Shown: positions 43,831-52,851 of the stretch, piece by piece
Position numbering within the stretch: position 1 is the stretch's first letter
How the letters are laid out: each line of letters begins with the position of its first letter
Origin: Planctomyces sp.
GTDB taxonomy: Bacteria > Planctomycetota > Planctomycetia > Planctomycetales > Planctomycetaceae
NCBI GenBank assembly: GCA_019636235.1
Contig: JAHBXW010000005.1
Location: forward strand, 1-64,000
DNA: 64,000 bases
Reading direction: 5' to 3'
Translations under genes and position numbers: made by a program
The notes under the pieces: model-generated
Told to the model about the DNA's origin: nothing
Database searches by the model: none
Seen by the model: only the letters and a program-made list of their open reading frames with translations

Positions 43831-46800
43831 GTGCGTTTCCCCCGGTTTCGGCTGGTGACCGGCTGCCTCGTGGCGATGCTCTGCGCATGGGCATCCGGCG
43901 ACGAGTTGCGCAGTCCGCGCGCCCGAAACGGATCTTCCGGGGATGTCGCAACTCTCGACTCCTCAACAGCTTCCGCAGAACAGATCGAGATTTCGTCGCA
44001 GTACGCCCAGCACTGGACGTCCCCCGAAGGCACGACCGTGTACCTGCTGCGGGGCCGGTGCATAGTCCAGCAGGGGCGTCGCCAACTGAGCGCCGACCAG
44101 ATGGTCGTCTGGGGGGAACGCATCTCGGATGACGGCGGCGCCGGAGAGCTGGTGGTCTACCTCGAAGGGCAGGCGTTGCTGCAGGAACCAGGTCGGCGCG
44201 TCCAGGAGCCAACCCTGCTCCTCGAGCTGTCGACGTCCGCCGGATTCGTTCTGACGGCGCAATCGAAGGCCCTTTCCGGCGATCAGAATCCGGTCTACCG
44301 CCGCGCGGTCGAACGCCGGCGCAGCCTGGGCGGGTCCGGGGCGACGGCCCTGCTCGCCTCGCAGTCGGGACCGGTCCTGCCGATGCTGCCCGGTCCGCAG
44401 GCCCCGTCGCTGCTGCCTCGCCGGCACGTCACGATCAACTCGCGATACCTGAATCAGGACCTGGTCATCAACGCCGAGCCCTACAGCGGCACGACCCCGG
44501 CGGAGTACGTCATCACGATCACCAAGGGGGTCAACGTCGTCGTCGACAATGTCCCTCTGAACGTCGACGGCCAGTTGATGCTCACGCGCGTCGACCTCAC
44601 CGCCGACCGCGCCGTGATCTGGACCGACCAGAACATCGTCGACACCGGAGCCAGTTTTGATCTCGATGACAACACGCCTCTGCAGGTCTACCTGGAGGGC
44701 AACATCATCGCCCGCCAGGGCATGAACGAGGCTCGCGCCTCGCACGCCTTTTACGACCTGACCTCCCGCCGCGGCCTGCTGATGAACGCCGAGCTGCGGA
44801 CCTTCATCCCCGAACTCGACGGTCCGCTGCGCATCCGCGCCGACTCGATCCGCCAGCTCTCGGAGAACAACTTCCACGCCCGGAACGCGTTCGTCACGAC
44901 CAGCACGTTCGGGCGGCCGGGGTATCGGGTCGAGGCCAGCGACATCTTCGTCGAGGAGCGCTACGACCCGCGCTCGACGCGCATCGATCCCCGCACCGGC
45001 GTCGTCGACGCCACCGAGCCCTGGATCACCTCCCACAACAGCCGGTTCTACATCGAGGAAGTCCCGTTGCTCGCGCTGCCCTACATCAGCGGGCCGGCCC
45101 GGGAGATTCAGGTTCCGATCGAGCGCCTGGACGTGGGCTACAGCGGCATCTTCGGTCTGCAGGTCGAGTCGGTGTTCAACGTGGAGACGCTGTTCGGCCT
45201 CGACCTGCCGTCCGGCGTCGACGTCGGGCTGCAGGCGGACCTGTTCACGATGCGCGGCCCCGGCGTGGGGCTGCGATCCGACTACGACGCCTGGGGCGGC
45301 TTTCTGGGAATGCCCGTTCGCCACTCGGGACTGTCGCGGCTGTACTACATCCACGACAGCGGCAAGGACAATCTGGGGCTGGGACGGCGGAACCTCGAAC
45401 CGTCGACCGAGAACCGCGGCCGGGCGCTGCTGCGGCATCGCATGGACTTCTCCGAGCGCACCTGGGTCAACGCGGAACTCGGCTACCTGTCCGACCGGAA
45501 TTTCCTCGAGCAGTACGACGAAACGGGCTGGGATCGCGACAAGGATTACGAGAGCCTCGTCGCGCTGAACCACCTCAATGGCAACGTCTCGGTCAATGGC
45601 CTGGTTCGGGGCCGGTTGAACGACTTCTCCGACCAGACGGACTGGCTGCCCCGCGCCGACATCTCGGTGCTCGGCGAGCCGCTGCTGGGCACGCTCGCCA
45701 CCTGGACGTCGCGCTCGTCCGTGGGCTACGGCCGCATCCGCACCGCCGACGCCCCGTCCGACCCCGACGACGTCTTCCAGCCGCTCGACTTCCTGCAGGA
45801 GTCCAGCGGCCTGGTCGCAATGACGCGGCACCAGCTCGATGTGCCCTTCATGCTGGGGCCGATCAATGTGGTCCCCTATGTCCTCGGCGAAGCGGCCGCC
45901 TGGCAGGAGGACTACGACGGGTCGCAGCTCACGCGGTTGTACGGCAGCGCCGGCGTCCGCGCCAGCATCCAGTTCTTCAAGGCCTTCCCGAACCTGTACG
46001 ACCCCGTGCTGGGCCTGAACGGGCTGGCCCACAAGATGAAGTTCGACGTCGACTACTACATCGCCGAGGCGACGGAGAGCCTGGCCGGCGTCCCGCAGTA
46101 CAACGAGTTCGACGACGACGCCCAGGAGCGGTTCCGCGAGCGGTTCGTGCCCCTGGAGTTTGGCGGCGTCCTGCCGCCGCAGTTCGATCCGCGCTACTAC
46201 GCCGTCCGCTCCGGCGCCGGACGGGGCGTCACCGACCCCTATTTCGAGCTCGTCGACGACCAGCACGTCGTCCGTCTCGGCTGGCGAAACCGACTGCAGA
46301 CGAAAGTCGGTCGTCCCGACCGGCCCCGCATCCGCGACTGGATGACGCTGGACCTTGAAGCCAGCCTGTTCCCCAACGCGGATCGGGACAACTTCGGCGA
46401 GACGTTCGGACTCATGAACGGCCGCTACGCGTGGCATGTCGGCGAACGCACGTCGATCATCGCCAACGGCGTGTTCGACATTTTCGATGGCGGGCAGCGA
46501 GTGTGGAACGTCGGGCTGCTGTCCCAGCGCAGCGCGCGCGGCAGCGTGTATGTCGGCTTCCGGCAGGTCGAGATCGGGCCGATCGACAGCCAGCTCATCA
46601 CGGGCAGCTATTCCTACCGCATGAGCGACAAGTGGGTCTCGACGCTGGGCGCGGCGTACGACATTGCCGAAGGCCGCGACCGCGGTGAATCAATCACCAT
46701 CACGCGCATCGGCGAATCCATGCTGCTGCACATGGGGCTGGGCTTCGACGTCAGCCGCAACAACCTGGGCTTCGGAATTTCGGTGGAACCCCGGATCGGA

Positions 46801-46854
46801 CCGTTCGACTCCGCGTCCGGGCAACTCAGCTCCCTTCTCGGAATCTCGCGATGA
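43831..46854 (+). CDS. LptD/OstA-like outer-membrane assembly protein
   Basis: A 1007-aa exported protein with a GTG start and a signal peptide (FRLVTGCLVAMLCAWASG). The first 380 residues resemble the OstA/LptA-type beta-taco domain: TVYLLRGRCIVQQGRRQLSA, LVVYLEGQALLQE and VLTRVDLTADRAVIW-like strands. The remainder has features of the LptD barrel: EVPLLALPYIS (periplasmic-to-barrel hinge), LSRLYYIHDSGKDNLG, then alternating aromatic strands to the end. LptD inserts lipopolysaccharide into the outer membrane. It is about 200 residues longer than proteobacterial LptD. It overlaps the next gene by 4 nt. No lptE or lptB lies near it. Confidence 0.7.
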   Translation: MRFPRFRLVTGCLVAMLCAWASGDELRSPRARNGSSGDVATLDSSTASAEQIEISSQYAQHWTSPEGTTVYLLRGRCIVQQGRRQLSADQMVVWGERISDDGGAGELVVYLEGQALLQEPGRRVQEPTLLLELSTSAGFVLTAQSKALSGDQNPVYRRAVERRRSLGGSGATALLASQSGPVLPMLPGPQAPSLLPRRHVTINSRYLNQDLVINAEPYSGTTPAEYVITITKGVNVVVDNVPLNVDGQLMLTRVDLTADRAVIWTDQNIVDTGASFDLDDNTPLQVYLEGNIIARQGMNEARASHAFYDLTSRRGLLMNAELRTFIPELDGPLRIRADSIRQLSENNFHARNAFVTTSTFGRPGYRVEASDIFVEERYDPRSTRIDPRTGVVDATEPWITSHNSRFYIEEVPLLALPYISGPAREIQVPIERLDVGYSGIFGLQVESVFNVETLFGLDLPSGVDVGLQADLFTMRGPGVGLRSDYDAWGGFLGMPVRHSGLSRLYYIHDSGKDNLGLGRRNLEPSTENRGRALLRHRMDFSERTWVNAELGYLSDRNFLEQYDETGWDRDKDYESLVALNHLNGNVSVNGLVRGRLNDFSDQTDWLPRADISVLGEPLLGTLATWTSRSSVGYGRIRTADAPSDPDDVFQPLDFLQESSGLVAMTRHQLDVPFMLGPINVVPYVLGEAAAWQEDYDGSQLTRLYGSAGVRASIQFFKAFPNLYDPVLGLNGLAHKMKFDVDYYIAEATESLAGVPQYNEFDDDAQERFRERFVPLEFGGVLPPQFDPRYYAVRSGAGRGVTDPYFELVDDQHVVRLGWRNRLQTKVGRPDRPRIRDWMTLDLEASLFPNADRDNFGETFGLMNGRYAWHVGERTSIIANGVFDIFDGGQRVWNVGLLSQRSARGSVYVGFRQVEIGPIDSQLITGSYSYRMSDKWVSTLGAAYDIAEGRDRGESITITRIGESMLLHMGLGFDVSRNNLGFGISVEPRIGPFDSASGQLSSLLGISR

Positions 46855-47270
46855 GCGCACCTTCCCAGATCACCGGAACGGATGTCCTGCCCGCCGCCTC
46901 GATGCAGCGTCGGCCCGCCTGGCGGCGTCGGCTTGTCGAGCTCGAGCGGGGCGTGATGTGCGGCTTTCGCGCGAGCGGCGTCATCGCCGTGCATCTGTTC
47001 TGCGGAGTGATGGGCCTGGCCGCGGGCCTGGTGTTCGGACTGCCCCGGCTCGAATGGGCCATCCTGCTGGGCTGCTTCACCGTGTCGCTGGGATTCGAGT
47101 TGACGCACCATGCGTTCCGGTTGATCGCCCGATCGCTGTCGCTGCCTCAGACCACGAGCCGTCAGGTCGACAACCTGACTTCGGCCGCGGCGACGCTGGT
47201 GCTGTGCGGCGGCCTGAGCATCGCGCTGTGGCTGCTGGGCTCGCGCGGGCTGGAGCTGTGGCGGCACTGA
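46851..47270 (+). CDS. Degenerate DgkA-like membrane protein (pseudo-kinase)
   Basis: A 139-aa protein with three membrane segments that aligns with the DgkA family of this genome: FRASGVIAVHLFCGVMGLAA, RLEWAILLGCFTVSLGFEL and TSAAATLVLCGGLSIALWLL. The catalytic block ELLNTALE is replaced by E83-L-T-H-H-A-F-R90: the first Glu is kept, but Asn became His and the second Glu became Arg. The KD of the third block became D107-N108. It is therefore probably not an active lipid kinase. The ATG overlaps the LptD-like stop (ATGA), so the two are made together. It may be a lipid-binding partner of envelope assembly. Confidence 0.6.
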   Translation: MSAPSQITGTDVLPAASMQRRPAWRRRLVELERGVMCGFRASGVIAVHLFCGVMGLAAGLVFGLPRLEWAILLGCFTVSLGFELTHHAFRLIARSLSLPQTTSRQVDNLTSAAATLVLCGGLSIALWLLGSRGLELWRH

Positions 47271-47446
47271 GTTCGCGCGGGAGGCATGCAGCGCGGGCGA
47301 CCCCTGACCGGGCGTGGCGGCGTGTTCCAAACGCAGCGCTTCCGCGTGGAAAGATGGCGGGGGCGGGGGCTGCGGCGGTATGCTGATCGCGGCGGCGTGG
47401 ACCGTCCGTCATCCGAGGCCGTCCGGGACACTTGGGAAGGGCCGCT

Positions 47447-48889
47447 ATGGCTGTCAGCCGCCTGCTCGATGCTTCGCTGACGCGGCGCGCCGCCGTGCAG
47501 GCCGGCGCTGTCAGCCTGCTGGGCCTTGCCGCGGCCGACGCCCAGGACCTCCGCTCCGCCTCCGACATCCCCCCGGACCCGACCGCCCGCTCGATCATCT
47601 ATATCTTCCTGTCCGGCGGACTGGCCCAGCACGAAAGCTTCGACCCCAAGCCGCTGGCCCCGGCCGAAGTCCGCGGCGAATTCCAGCCCATCTCCACCGC
47701 CACGCCAGGCCTGTTCATCATCGAGCATCTGCCGCTGCTGGCCGCCCGCAGCCAGCAGTGGTCGCTGGTGCGTTCGCTGACGCATCCCACGAACGACCAC
47801 TCGCTGGGACACGCCTACATGCTCAGCGGCCGCTCGCAACCGCCGCCGCGGTTCGATCCCAATCGTCCGCTGCCGGAGGACTGGCCGGCGCTGGCCTCGA
47901 TCGTCGGCGATCAGACCCGGCCCCGCAACAACCTGCCGCCGGCCGTGGTTCTGCCCGAGCGGCTGATCCATCGCACGGGCCGCGTCATCCCCGGCCAGTT
48001 CGCGGGGCAGATGGGCGCGCGCCGCGACCCCTGGTTCATCGAGGCCTCGCCGTTCAATTCCGAGACCTACGGCGCGTTCCCGGAATACGAGTTTCATCAC
48101 GCGAACGGCCGCTGCCGGACGGCAGCCCTCCGCTTTCAGGCGCCCTTTGTCCAGGTGCCGCACGAGCTGTTGAACGGCCGGCTGCCCCGGCGGCTGGACC
48201 TGTTGAGCCATCTCGACGCCGAACGCCGAGTTCTGGACGCTGCGGCGCGCATCGAAGAATACCGCCGGTCGCAGGAGGCCGCAGTGTCGTTGTTGACGTC
48301 GTCGCGCGTGGCGACGGCGATGGACGTGACCGAGGCGGACGCCGCCGTGCAGGACCGGTACGGACGGAACGCGTTCGGCTGGTCGCTGCTGATGGCGCGG
48401 CGGCTGGTCGAGGCGGGGGTGAACTTCGTGCAGGTGAACCTGGGCAACAACGAGACCTGGGACACGCACGGGAATGCGTTTCCGCACTTGAAGGATGTTC
48501 TGCTGCCGCCGACCGACCGGGCCGTGGCGGCGCTGCTGGACGATCTGGCGGAATCGGGCCAGTTGGAATCGACGCTGCTGGTGATGGCTGGGGAGTTCGG
48601 CCGGACGCCGAAGATCTCGCTGTTGCCGCAACACTACGCGCTGCCGGGCCGGGACCACTGGGGCGCCGTGCAGAGCGTGTGGCTCGCTGGCGGCGGCATC
48701 GCCGGGGGACGGGTCATTGGGGCCTCCGACCGGATGGGCGCGTACCCGATATCCGAACCCCAGCGGCCCGAGAATCTCGCGGCGACGATCTACCGGTCGC
48801 TGGGCATTCCGGACGTGGCGACGTGGTCGGACGATCTGGGCCGTCCGCACGCGGTCTACCACGGCGAACCGATCCCGGGCCTGTCGTAA
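47447..48889 (+). CDS. DUF1501 exported protein
   Basis: A 480-aa DUF1501 protein. Its signal (LTRRAAVQAGAVSLLGLAAA) has twin arginines, so it probably uses Tat. Motifs are FLSGGLAQHESFDPKPLAPA, DRYGRNAFGWSLLMARRLVE, WDTHGNAFPHLK, AGEFGRTPKIS and GRDHWGAVQSV. The ATG at 47447 has GGAAGGG 7 nt upstream. It shares the architecture of the DUF1501 gene at 27797, with longer central loops. No DUF1549/1553 partner is adjacent. Its function is unknown; the fold is alkaline-phosphatase-like. Confidence 0.85.
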   Translation: MAVSRLLDASLTRRAAVQAGAVSLLGLAAADAQDLRSASDIPPDPTARSIIYIFLSGGLAQHESFDPKPLAPAEVRGEFQPISTATPGLFIIEHLPLLAARSQQWSLVRSLTHPTNDHSLGHAYMLSGRSQPPPRFDPNRPLPEDWPALASIVGDQTRPRNNLPPAVVLPERLIHRTGRVIPGQFAGQMGARRDPWFIEASPFNSETYGAFPEYEFHHANGRCRTAALRFQAPFVQVPHELLNGRLPRRLDLLSHLDAERRVLDAAARIEEYRRSQEAAVSLLTSSRVATAMDVTEADAAVQDRYGRNAFGWSLLMARRLVEAGVNFVQVNLGNNETWDTHGNAFPHLKDVLLPPTDRAVAALLDDLAESGQLESTLLVMAGEFGRTPKISLLPQHYALPGRDHWGAVQSVWLAGGGIAGGRVIGASDRMGAYPISEPQRPENLAATIYRSLGIPDVATWSDDLGRPHAVYHGEPIPGLS

Positions 48890-48915
48890 GTCGCCTTGGT
48901 GCCGTGGGGCGGGCG

Positions 48916-49299
48916 TCATTGCGCCGCCTCGGCGCGCCGGGTGCGATGCAGTTCGATCAGCATCCGCTCCGCGCGGCGATCGTAAAACATCTCGCAGATT
49001 CCGACTGCCAGATGCCCGATGAGAAATCCGAGTTTCGCGCCGACGGCCATCGACAGGACAAGAACGAGCGTCACGACCGGATTCGGACCGTCCGCCAGTT
49101 CCTCAGCCATCGAGTGGAAGGCGCAGGCCAAGCGGATGGTGATCCCCAGCATCACGACGTTGAATGCGGCCAGCCACCACCGCAGGCGTTTGAGAGTCCG
49201 GTGCGACCGCTCCAGCGCCTCGACAGATTCGTCGTCGGACAGGCGACGTCGTCGCACGAATGTCGGAAACCACCGCTGAAGCGTGCCGGATTCGCTCAT
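48916..49299 (-). CDS. Small two-TM membrane protein
   Basis: A 127-aa protein with a charged N-terminus (RRRRLSDDESVEALERSHRT), two hydrophobic segments (WLAAFNVVMLGITIRLACAF and VVTLVLVLSMAVGAKLGFLI) and a basic C-terminal helix (RAERMLIELHRTRRAEAAQ). I do not recognise the family. The start at 49299 is used; the upstream in-frame ATG at 49347 adds a Pro/Arg-rich tail. It lies between the DUF1501 gene, which it converges on, and the CNNM-type gene on the same strand. Confidence 0.6.
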   Translation of the reverse strand: MSESGTLQRWFPTFVRRRRLSDDESVEALERSHRTLKRLRWWLAAFNVVMLGITIRLACAFHSMAEELADGPNPVVTLVLVLSMAVGAKLGFLIGHLAVGICEMFYDRRAERMLIELHRTRRAEAAQ

Positions 49300-49404
49300 G
49301 CTCGGACCTCTGACCGGGCGAACGCCGCGGGCCGGAGGCTGGATCATTTGAAAGGCGGCTCAGCGGCGGGATTTCCGCGAGCCGCCCCGGCACACAGCCG
49401 CCGT

Positions 49405-50745
49405 TCAGCCTTCCGGCTCCGGCTCCTCGACCGTCGGCTGCGGCTCCGGCAGCGTCACCAGAATCCGGTCGATCCGCGTGCCGTCCATGTCGACGACCTC
49501 CATGTCGATCCCGTTCCAGGCCACCTTCTCGCCCACCTTCGGAATCCGCTCCAGGTGCTGCAGCACGACGCCCGAGACCGTGCTGATGTCCTCCGGCGTC
49601 TTGAGCTGCGGCAGCCGGTCCTGCAGCAATTCGACGAACTCGTGGATCGGCAGGCCCCCGTCGATCAGCCAGCTTCCGTCCTCGCGCTGCACGACGAGCT
49701 GTTCATGGTCGCGCCGATGCTCGTCGTGAATTTCGCCGACCAGTTCCTCGAGGACGTCTTCCATCGTCACCAGGCCCGCCGTTCCGCCGTACTCGTCCAC
49801 CACGATCGCCAGTTGCGTCTTCTTTTCCTGGAACGCCTCCAGCACGCGGTCGAGGGTCATGCTGTCGGGGACGAACAGAGGCGGGTGCAGCAGCTTCCGC
49901 AGATCGACAGGCCGGTTCAGATACACCTGCTGGAACACGTCCTTGATGTAGACGAATCCCATGATGCGATCGAGCGATTCCTGGTAGACGGGGATCCGCG
50001 AAAAGCCAGCCATGGCGATGGCGCCCATGACTTCATCCTGGGGCGTATCGACGTCCAGCGCCTCCATGTCGACGCGGGGCCGCATGATGTCCCGCACCTT
50101 CCGGTCTCCCAGCTGCAGCGCCTCCAGCGCCACTTCCTTCTCGGACATGTTGAACACGCCTTCCGCGTGCCCCGCTTCGATCAGGTGCTCGATGTCCTCC
50201 GCCGACATCTTCGGCCCTGCGTCCGCCCGCACCCGGAGCACAAACAGAATGGCCGAGGTCACGTTGCTGAGGAATCCCACGACCGGCCGGAAAAAACGGC
50301 TCATAATGACCATCGGAAACGACACGAAGCGGGCGATCGGCTCGGCCCGCTGCAACGCGATCCGCTTCGGAACGAGTTCGCCGATCACCAGCGCCGCAAA
50401 GCTGATGGCCAGCGTGACGAGCGTGAGCGCAATGGATTTTCGGTAGGCGCTGACAAGCCGCATGTCGGACTCCGCCAGCCATTCGGCCAGGGAATGTGCG
50501 AGATGGGCCCCGCCGAACGCCGCCGCCAGCGTGCCGACAAACGTGATCCCGACCTGGATCGTCGACAGGAATCGCCCCGCATCCTGCGACAGCTGCAGCG
50601 CCAGCTTGGCCCCCCGGTCGCCCGATTTGGCCAGCGGCTCCAGGCGGCTGCGGCGCGAGGTCAGAATCGCGATCTCCGCCCCGGCGAAAAAGCCGTTCAG
50701 CAGGATGAGCAGCAAAATGACGATGATTTCCGCGGTGGCTGACAT
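49405..50745 (-). CDS. CNNM/CorC-type transporter (DUF21-CBS-CorC_HlyC)
   Basis: A 446-aa membrane protein. DUF21 with four hydrophobic segments (first: EIIVILLLILLNGFFAGAEI, containing the family's NGFFAGAE motif) is followed by a CBS pair (DIMRPRVDMEALDVDT, RIPVYQES, ...IVVDEYGGTAGLVTMEDVL) and a C-terminal CorC_HlyC domain (DGSWLIDGGLPIHEF). Such proteins export magnesium or cobalt or regulate them; the CBS pair senses nucleotides. The ATG at 50745 precedes the first helix directly. It is a single gene. Confidence 0.9.
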   Translation of the reverse strand: MSATAEIIVILLLILLNGFFAGAEIAILTSRRSRLEPLAKSGDRGAKLALQLSQDAGRFLSTIQVGITFVGTLAAAFGGAHLAHSLAEWLAESDMRLVSAYRKSIALTLVTLAISFAALVIGELVPKRIALQRAEPIARFVSFPMVIMSRFFRPVVGFLSNVTSAILFVLRVRADAGPKMSAEDIEHLIEAGHAEGVFNMSEKEVALEALQLGDRKVRDIMRPRVDMEALDVDTPQDEVMGAIAMAGFSRIPVYQESLDRIMGFVYIKDVFQQVYLNRPVDLRKLLHPPLFVPDSMTLDRVLEAFQEKKTQLAIVVDEYGGTAGLVTMEDVLEELVGEIHDEHRRDHEQLVVQREDGSWLIDGGLPIHEFVELLQDRLPQLKTPEDISTVSGVVLQHLERIPKVGEKVAWNGIDMEVVDMDGTRIDRILVTLPEPQPTVEEPEPEG

Positions 50746-50974
50746 GTGCCCTGCGACTGATGGATGATCCCGCAGCGCGCCGGATTATAGGGAGTCCCGG
50801 GGAACACGCGAATCCCCGCCCAAGGAGGTCCGCAGCGGCCGCGCGCCGCAAGAACCGCAGCGGAGGGGCCTGCAAGCGGCTCGGCGATCAACTCGGACGC
50901 TTGCCCGGGACTGATCGAACCGTCACACTCCGGCCGTACGGGTCAAGTTCGTCTCCTGGGTCCGGAGCGCGACG

Positions 50975-52186
50975 ATGCAGCGGGCCGCTGCCTGGATATG
51001 CATGGGCGTGCGCCTGGCGTTCGGCGGATGGATCGCCTGCACGCTGGCGAGCACTTCCGTCCCCGCGCGAGGCGCGGATGGCCTTTCGCTGGAGTCTCCG
51101 GACGAAGCCGTGCTGTTTGTTCGTGCGCCTGTGCCGGAGCAAACGTCGGACGATCGGGCACTCGTCGAGCGCATGGCCGCGGCCTGGGCCGGGCAGCGCG
51201 GGGAAATCGCCGCCTGCGACATCCGCTACCGGCTGTTCCGGAGCGAGGTCGCTGGCGAACGGACGTTCGACGAATTCGAAGCGGCGCTCGCCCGACACGA
51301 TTTGTCCGCGGACCGGGACGCTCTGCGGCGATTCATTGAGGATCTTAACGGCGGCGCCTTTCGGGCCGATCCGCCCTGGTCCGAATGCCGGCTGCTGGTC
51401 TCGGCCAGCCGTTTGCGCAGCGATCAGGGCCCGTTCTCGTTCGTCGAAGTCGACGACATCCGCATCCACCACGATCCCCGCAACCTGCAGTTCAATGTGC
51501 ACAATCGCGGGAGTCGCGGGCTGGCGGGGGATGACCTGTCCTCGCTGCGGCGGATTCCGACGTCTGATCAGGCCGCTGTGGGGCTGATTGTTCTGAGGCG
51601 GGAGGACGGGCTCGTGGAACTGGGCTGGCGCGATCCGCAGGACCCGCTGTCGATCGCCCCGCCGCGGATGACGGTCGATGAAGCGACGGGAGTCGTCGTG
51701 GCCCGGTCGCAGCCGGATGCTGGCGGCGCGCGTCATACGGAGTTCCGGTTTCTCGATCTCACGACGTTCGGGGACGACATCACGTTCCCCCGGGCCGCCG
51801 TGCAGGCCCGCTTCAGCGGCGACCGGCTGCGCATGATCGCCGTCCATGTGCTGGACGAGTTGCGGTTCAACGAGCCGGTCCCGGATTCTGCGTTCCAACT
51901 GGCGGGGCGTGCGGGTCATGTGATTGTGGATTGCCGCGACGCGAAACGCGCCTGGCCGCTGCCCGAGAATACAGACGATCTGGCCCGGTGGCTGCGGACG
52001 GCTTCGCCGCCCACCCCGCTCGCCGCCGCGGCACGCCTGGAGAGCGGATCGCGAAACTGGCTGTGGCTGCTCAACGGCGTTGGCTGCCTGGCGATCGGCA
52101 TTGCGCTGTGGCGTCGCCGCGGCACGCCTCCCCCGGAACCTGACGCGACCCGGGACGCGAACCGGGCGCACTTCAAGTCCTCATGA
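50975..52186 (+). CDS. Exported, C-terminally membrane-anchored hypothetical protein
   Basis: A 403-aa protein with N-terminal signal (MGVRLAFGGWIACTLAST) and one C-terminal hydrophobic segment (WLWLLNGVGCLAIGIALW) followed by RRR, as in proteins held in the cytoplasmic membrane by a tail. Most of the sequence lies outside the membrane and is a mix of strands and helices (FSFVEVDDIRIHHDPRNLQF, TEFRFLDLTTFGDDITF). No motif known to me. It is followed within 15 nt by a Cys-rich exported protein, so they may work together. Confidence 0.6.
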   Translation: MQRAAAWICMGVRLAFGGWIACTLASTSVPARGADGLSLESPDEAVLFVRAPVPEQTSDDRALVERMAAAWAGQRGEIAACDIRYRLFRSEVAGERTFDEFEAALARHDLSADRDALRRFIEDLNGGAFRADPPWSECRLLVSASRLRSDQGPFSFVEVDDIRIHHDPRNLQFNVHNRGSRGLAGDDLSSLRRIPTSDQAAVGLIVLRREDGLVELGWRDPQDPLSIAPPRMTVDEATGVVVARSQPDAGGARHTEFRFLDLTTFGDDITFPRAAVQARFSGDRLRMIAVHVLDELRFNEPVPDSAFQLAGRAGHVIVDCRDAKRAWPLPENTDDLARWLRTASPPTPLAAAARLESGSRNWLWLLNGVGCLAIGIALWRRRGTPPPEPDATRDANRAHFKSS

Positions 52187-52201
52187 TTGAAAGGTCCGCT
52201 C

Positions 52202-52660
52202 ATGGTTGTTCGCCGCGTGTTCGCCGTGCTGTTCTGCAGCGTCGGTTCGCTGAGTCTGGCCGTGGCGCTGGAATCGTCTGTGGGCGCGGTCAGTTGCGTG
52301 CCGGCGCCTTACATCATGCCCGCGGAGTGCGAACCCGCGCATGCGTCTCCTGAGCCGGACTCCTTTCACATCGGTCCGCAGAGCGGGTGCGACTACGGGG
52401 TTTATGACTGCGTGCCGCAGACAGGCTGCTCCTCGACGCCGCACTGGGCGTCGGCGCAGCGCGGCGCGTGCCAGATGGTCCTCGGCGGCAGCCAGTACTT
52501 CGCCTGCCAGGAGGACTCGCACGTCAAACGCCTGGTCATCTACCGCGTGATCGGCGAGTGCTCGCTGCGCGACGAAGGTTGCGGATGCGGATCCGTGGCC
52601 GAGCATCCCGACGCCTGGCAGGAAGTCGAGGTTTGCGACTGCCATCAGACGGTGTACTGA
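52202..52660 (+). CDS. Cysteine-rich exported hypothetical protein
   Basis: A 152-aa exported protein (signal VVRRVFAVLFCSVGSLSLAV). The mature part has about fourteen cysteines in pairs and motifs such as CDYGVYDC, CQMVLGG, CSLRDEGCGCG and VCDCHQTVY. This is likely a disulfide-stabilised secreted protein. An AAAGG site stands 8 nt before the ATG; an upstream TTG is less likely. It lies 15 nt after the membrane-anchored gene, probably in one operon. No family recognised. Confidence 0.6.
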   Translation: MVVRRVFAVLFCSVGSLSLAVALESSVGAVSCVPAPYIMPAECEPAHASPEPDSFHIGPQSGCDYGVYDCVPQTGCSSTPHWASAQRGACQMVLGGSQYFACQEDSHVKRLVIYRVIGECSLRDEGCGCGSVAEHPDAWQEVEVCDCHQTVY

Positions 52661-52851
52661 CGGGTCCACGGCCGCACGGCGCCGCGGCCCTGCGGGATGG
52701 GGCACATCGGGACGCCCGGGGACGGTTGCCCTGCGCGTCGGGCCGCATCATGATCGTGCCAGCGAATCCCACGCGGGCGGCGCTGATGGCTTGCCCATCG
52801 ACGCCGTCCCTGCCGACCCGCCTGTCCTCCTCTCCACCGAGGCGCCCGCCG

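Noticed and set aside
47314-50742. A 1142-codon plus-strand frame crossing two real genes
   Set aside because: It runs over the DUF1501 gene in another frame and antisense to the CNNM-type gene; the composition is Arg-rich and no motif appears.
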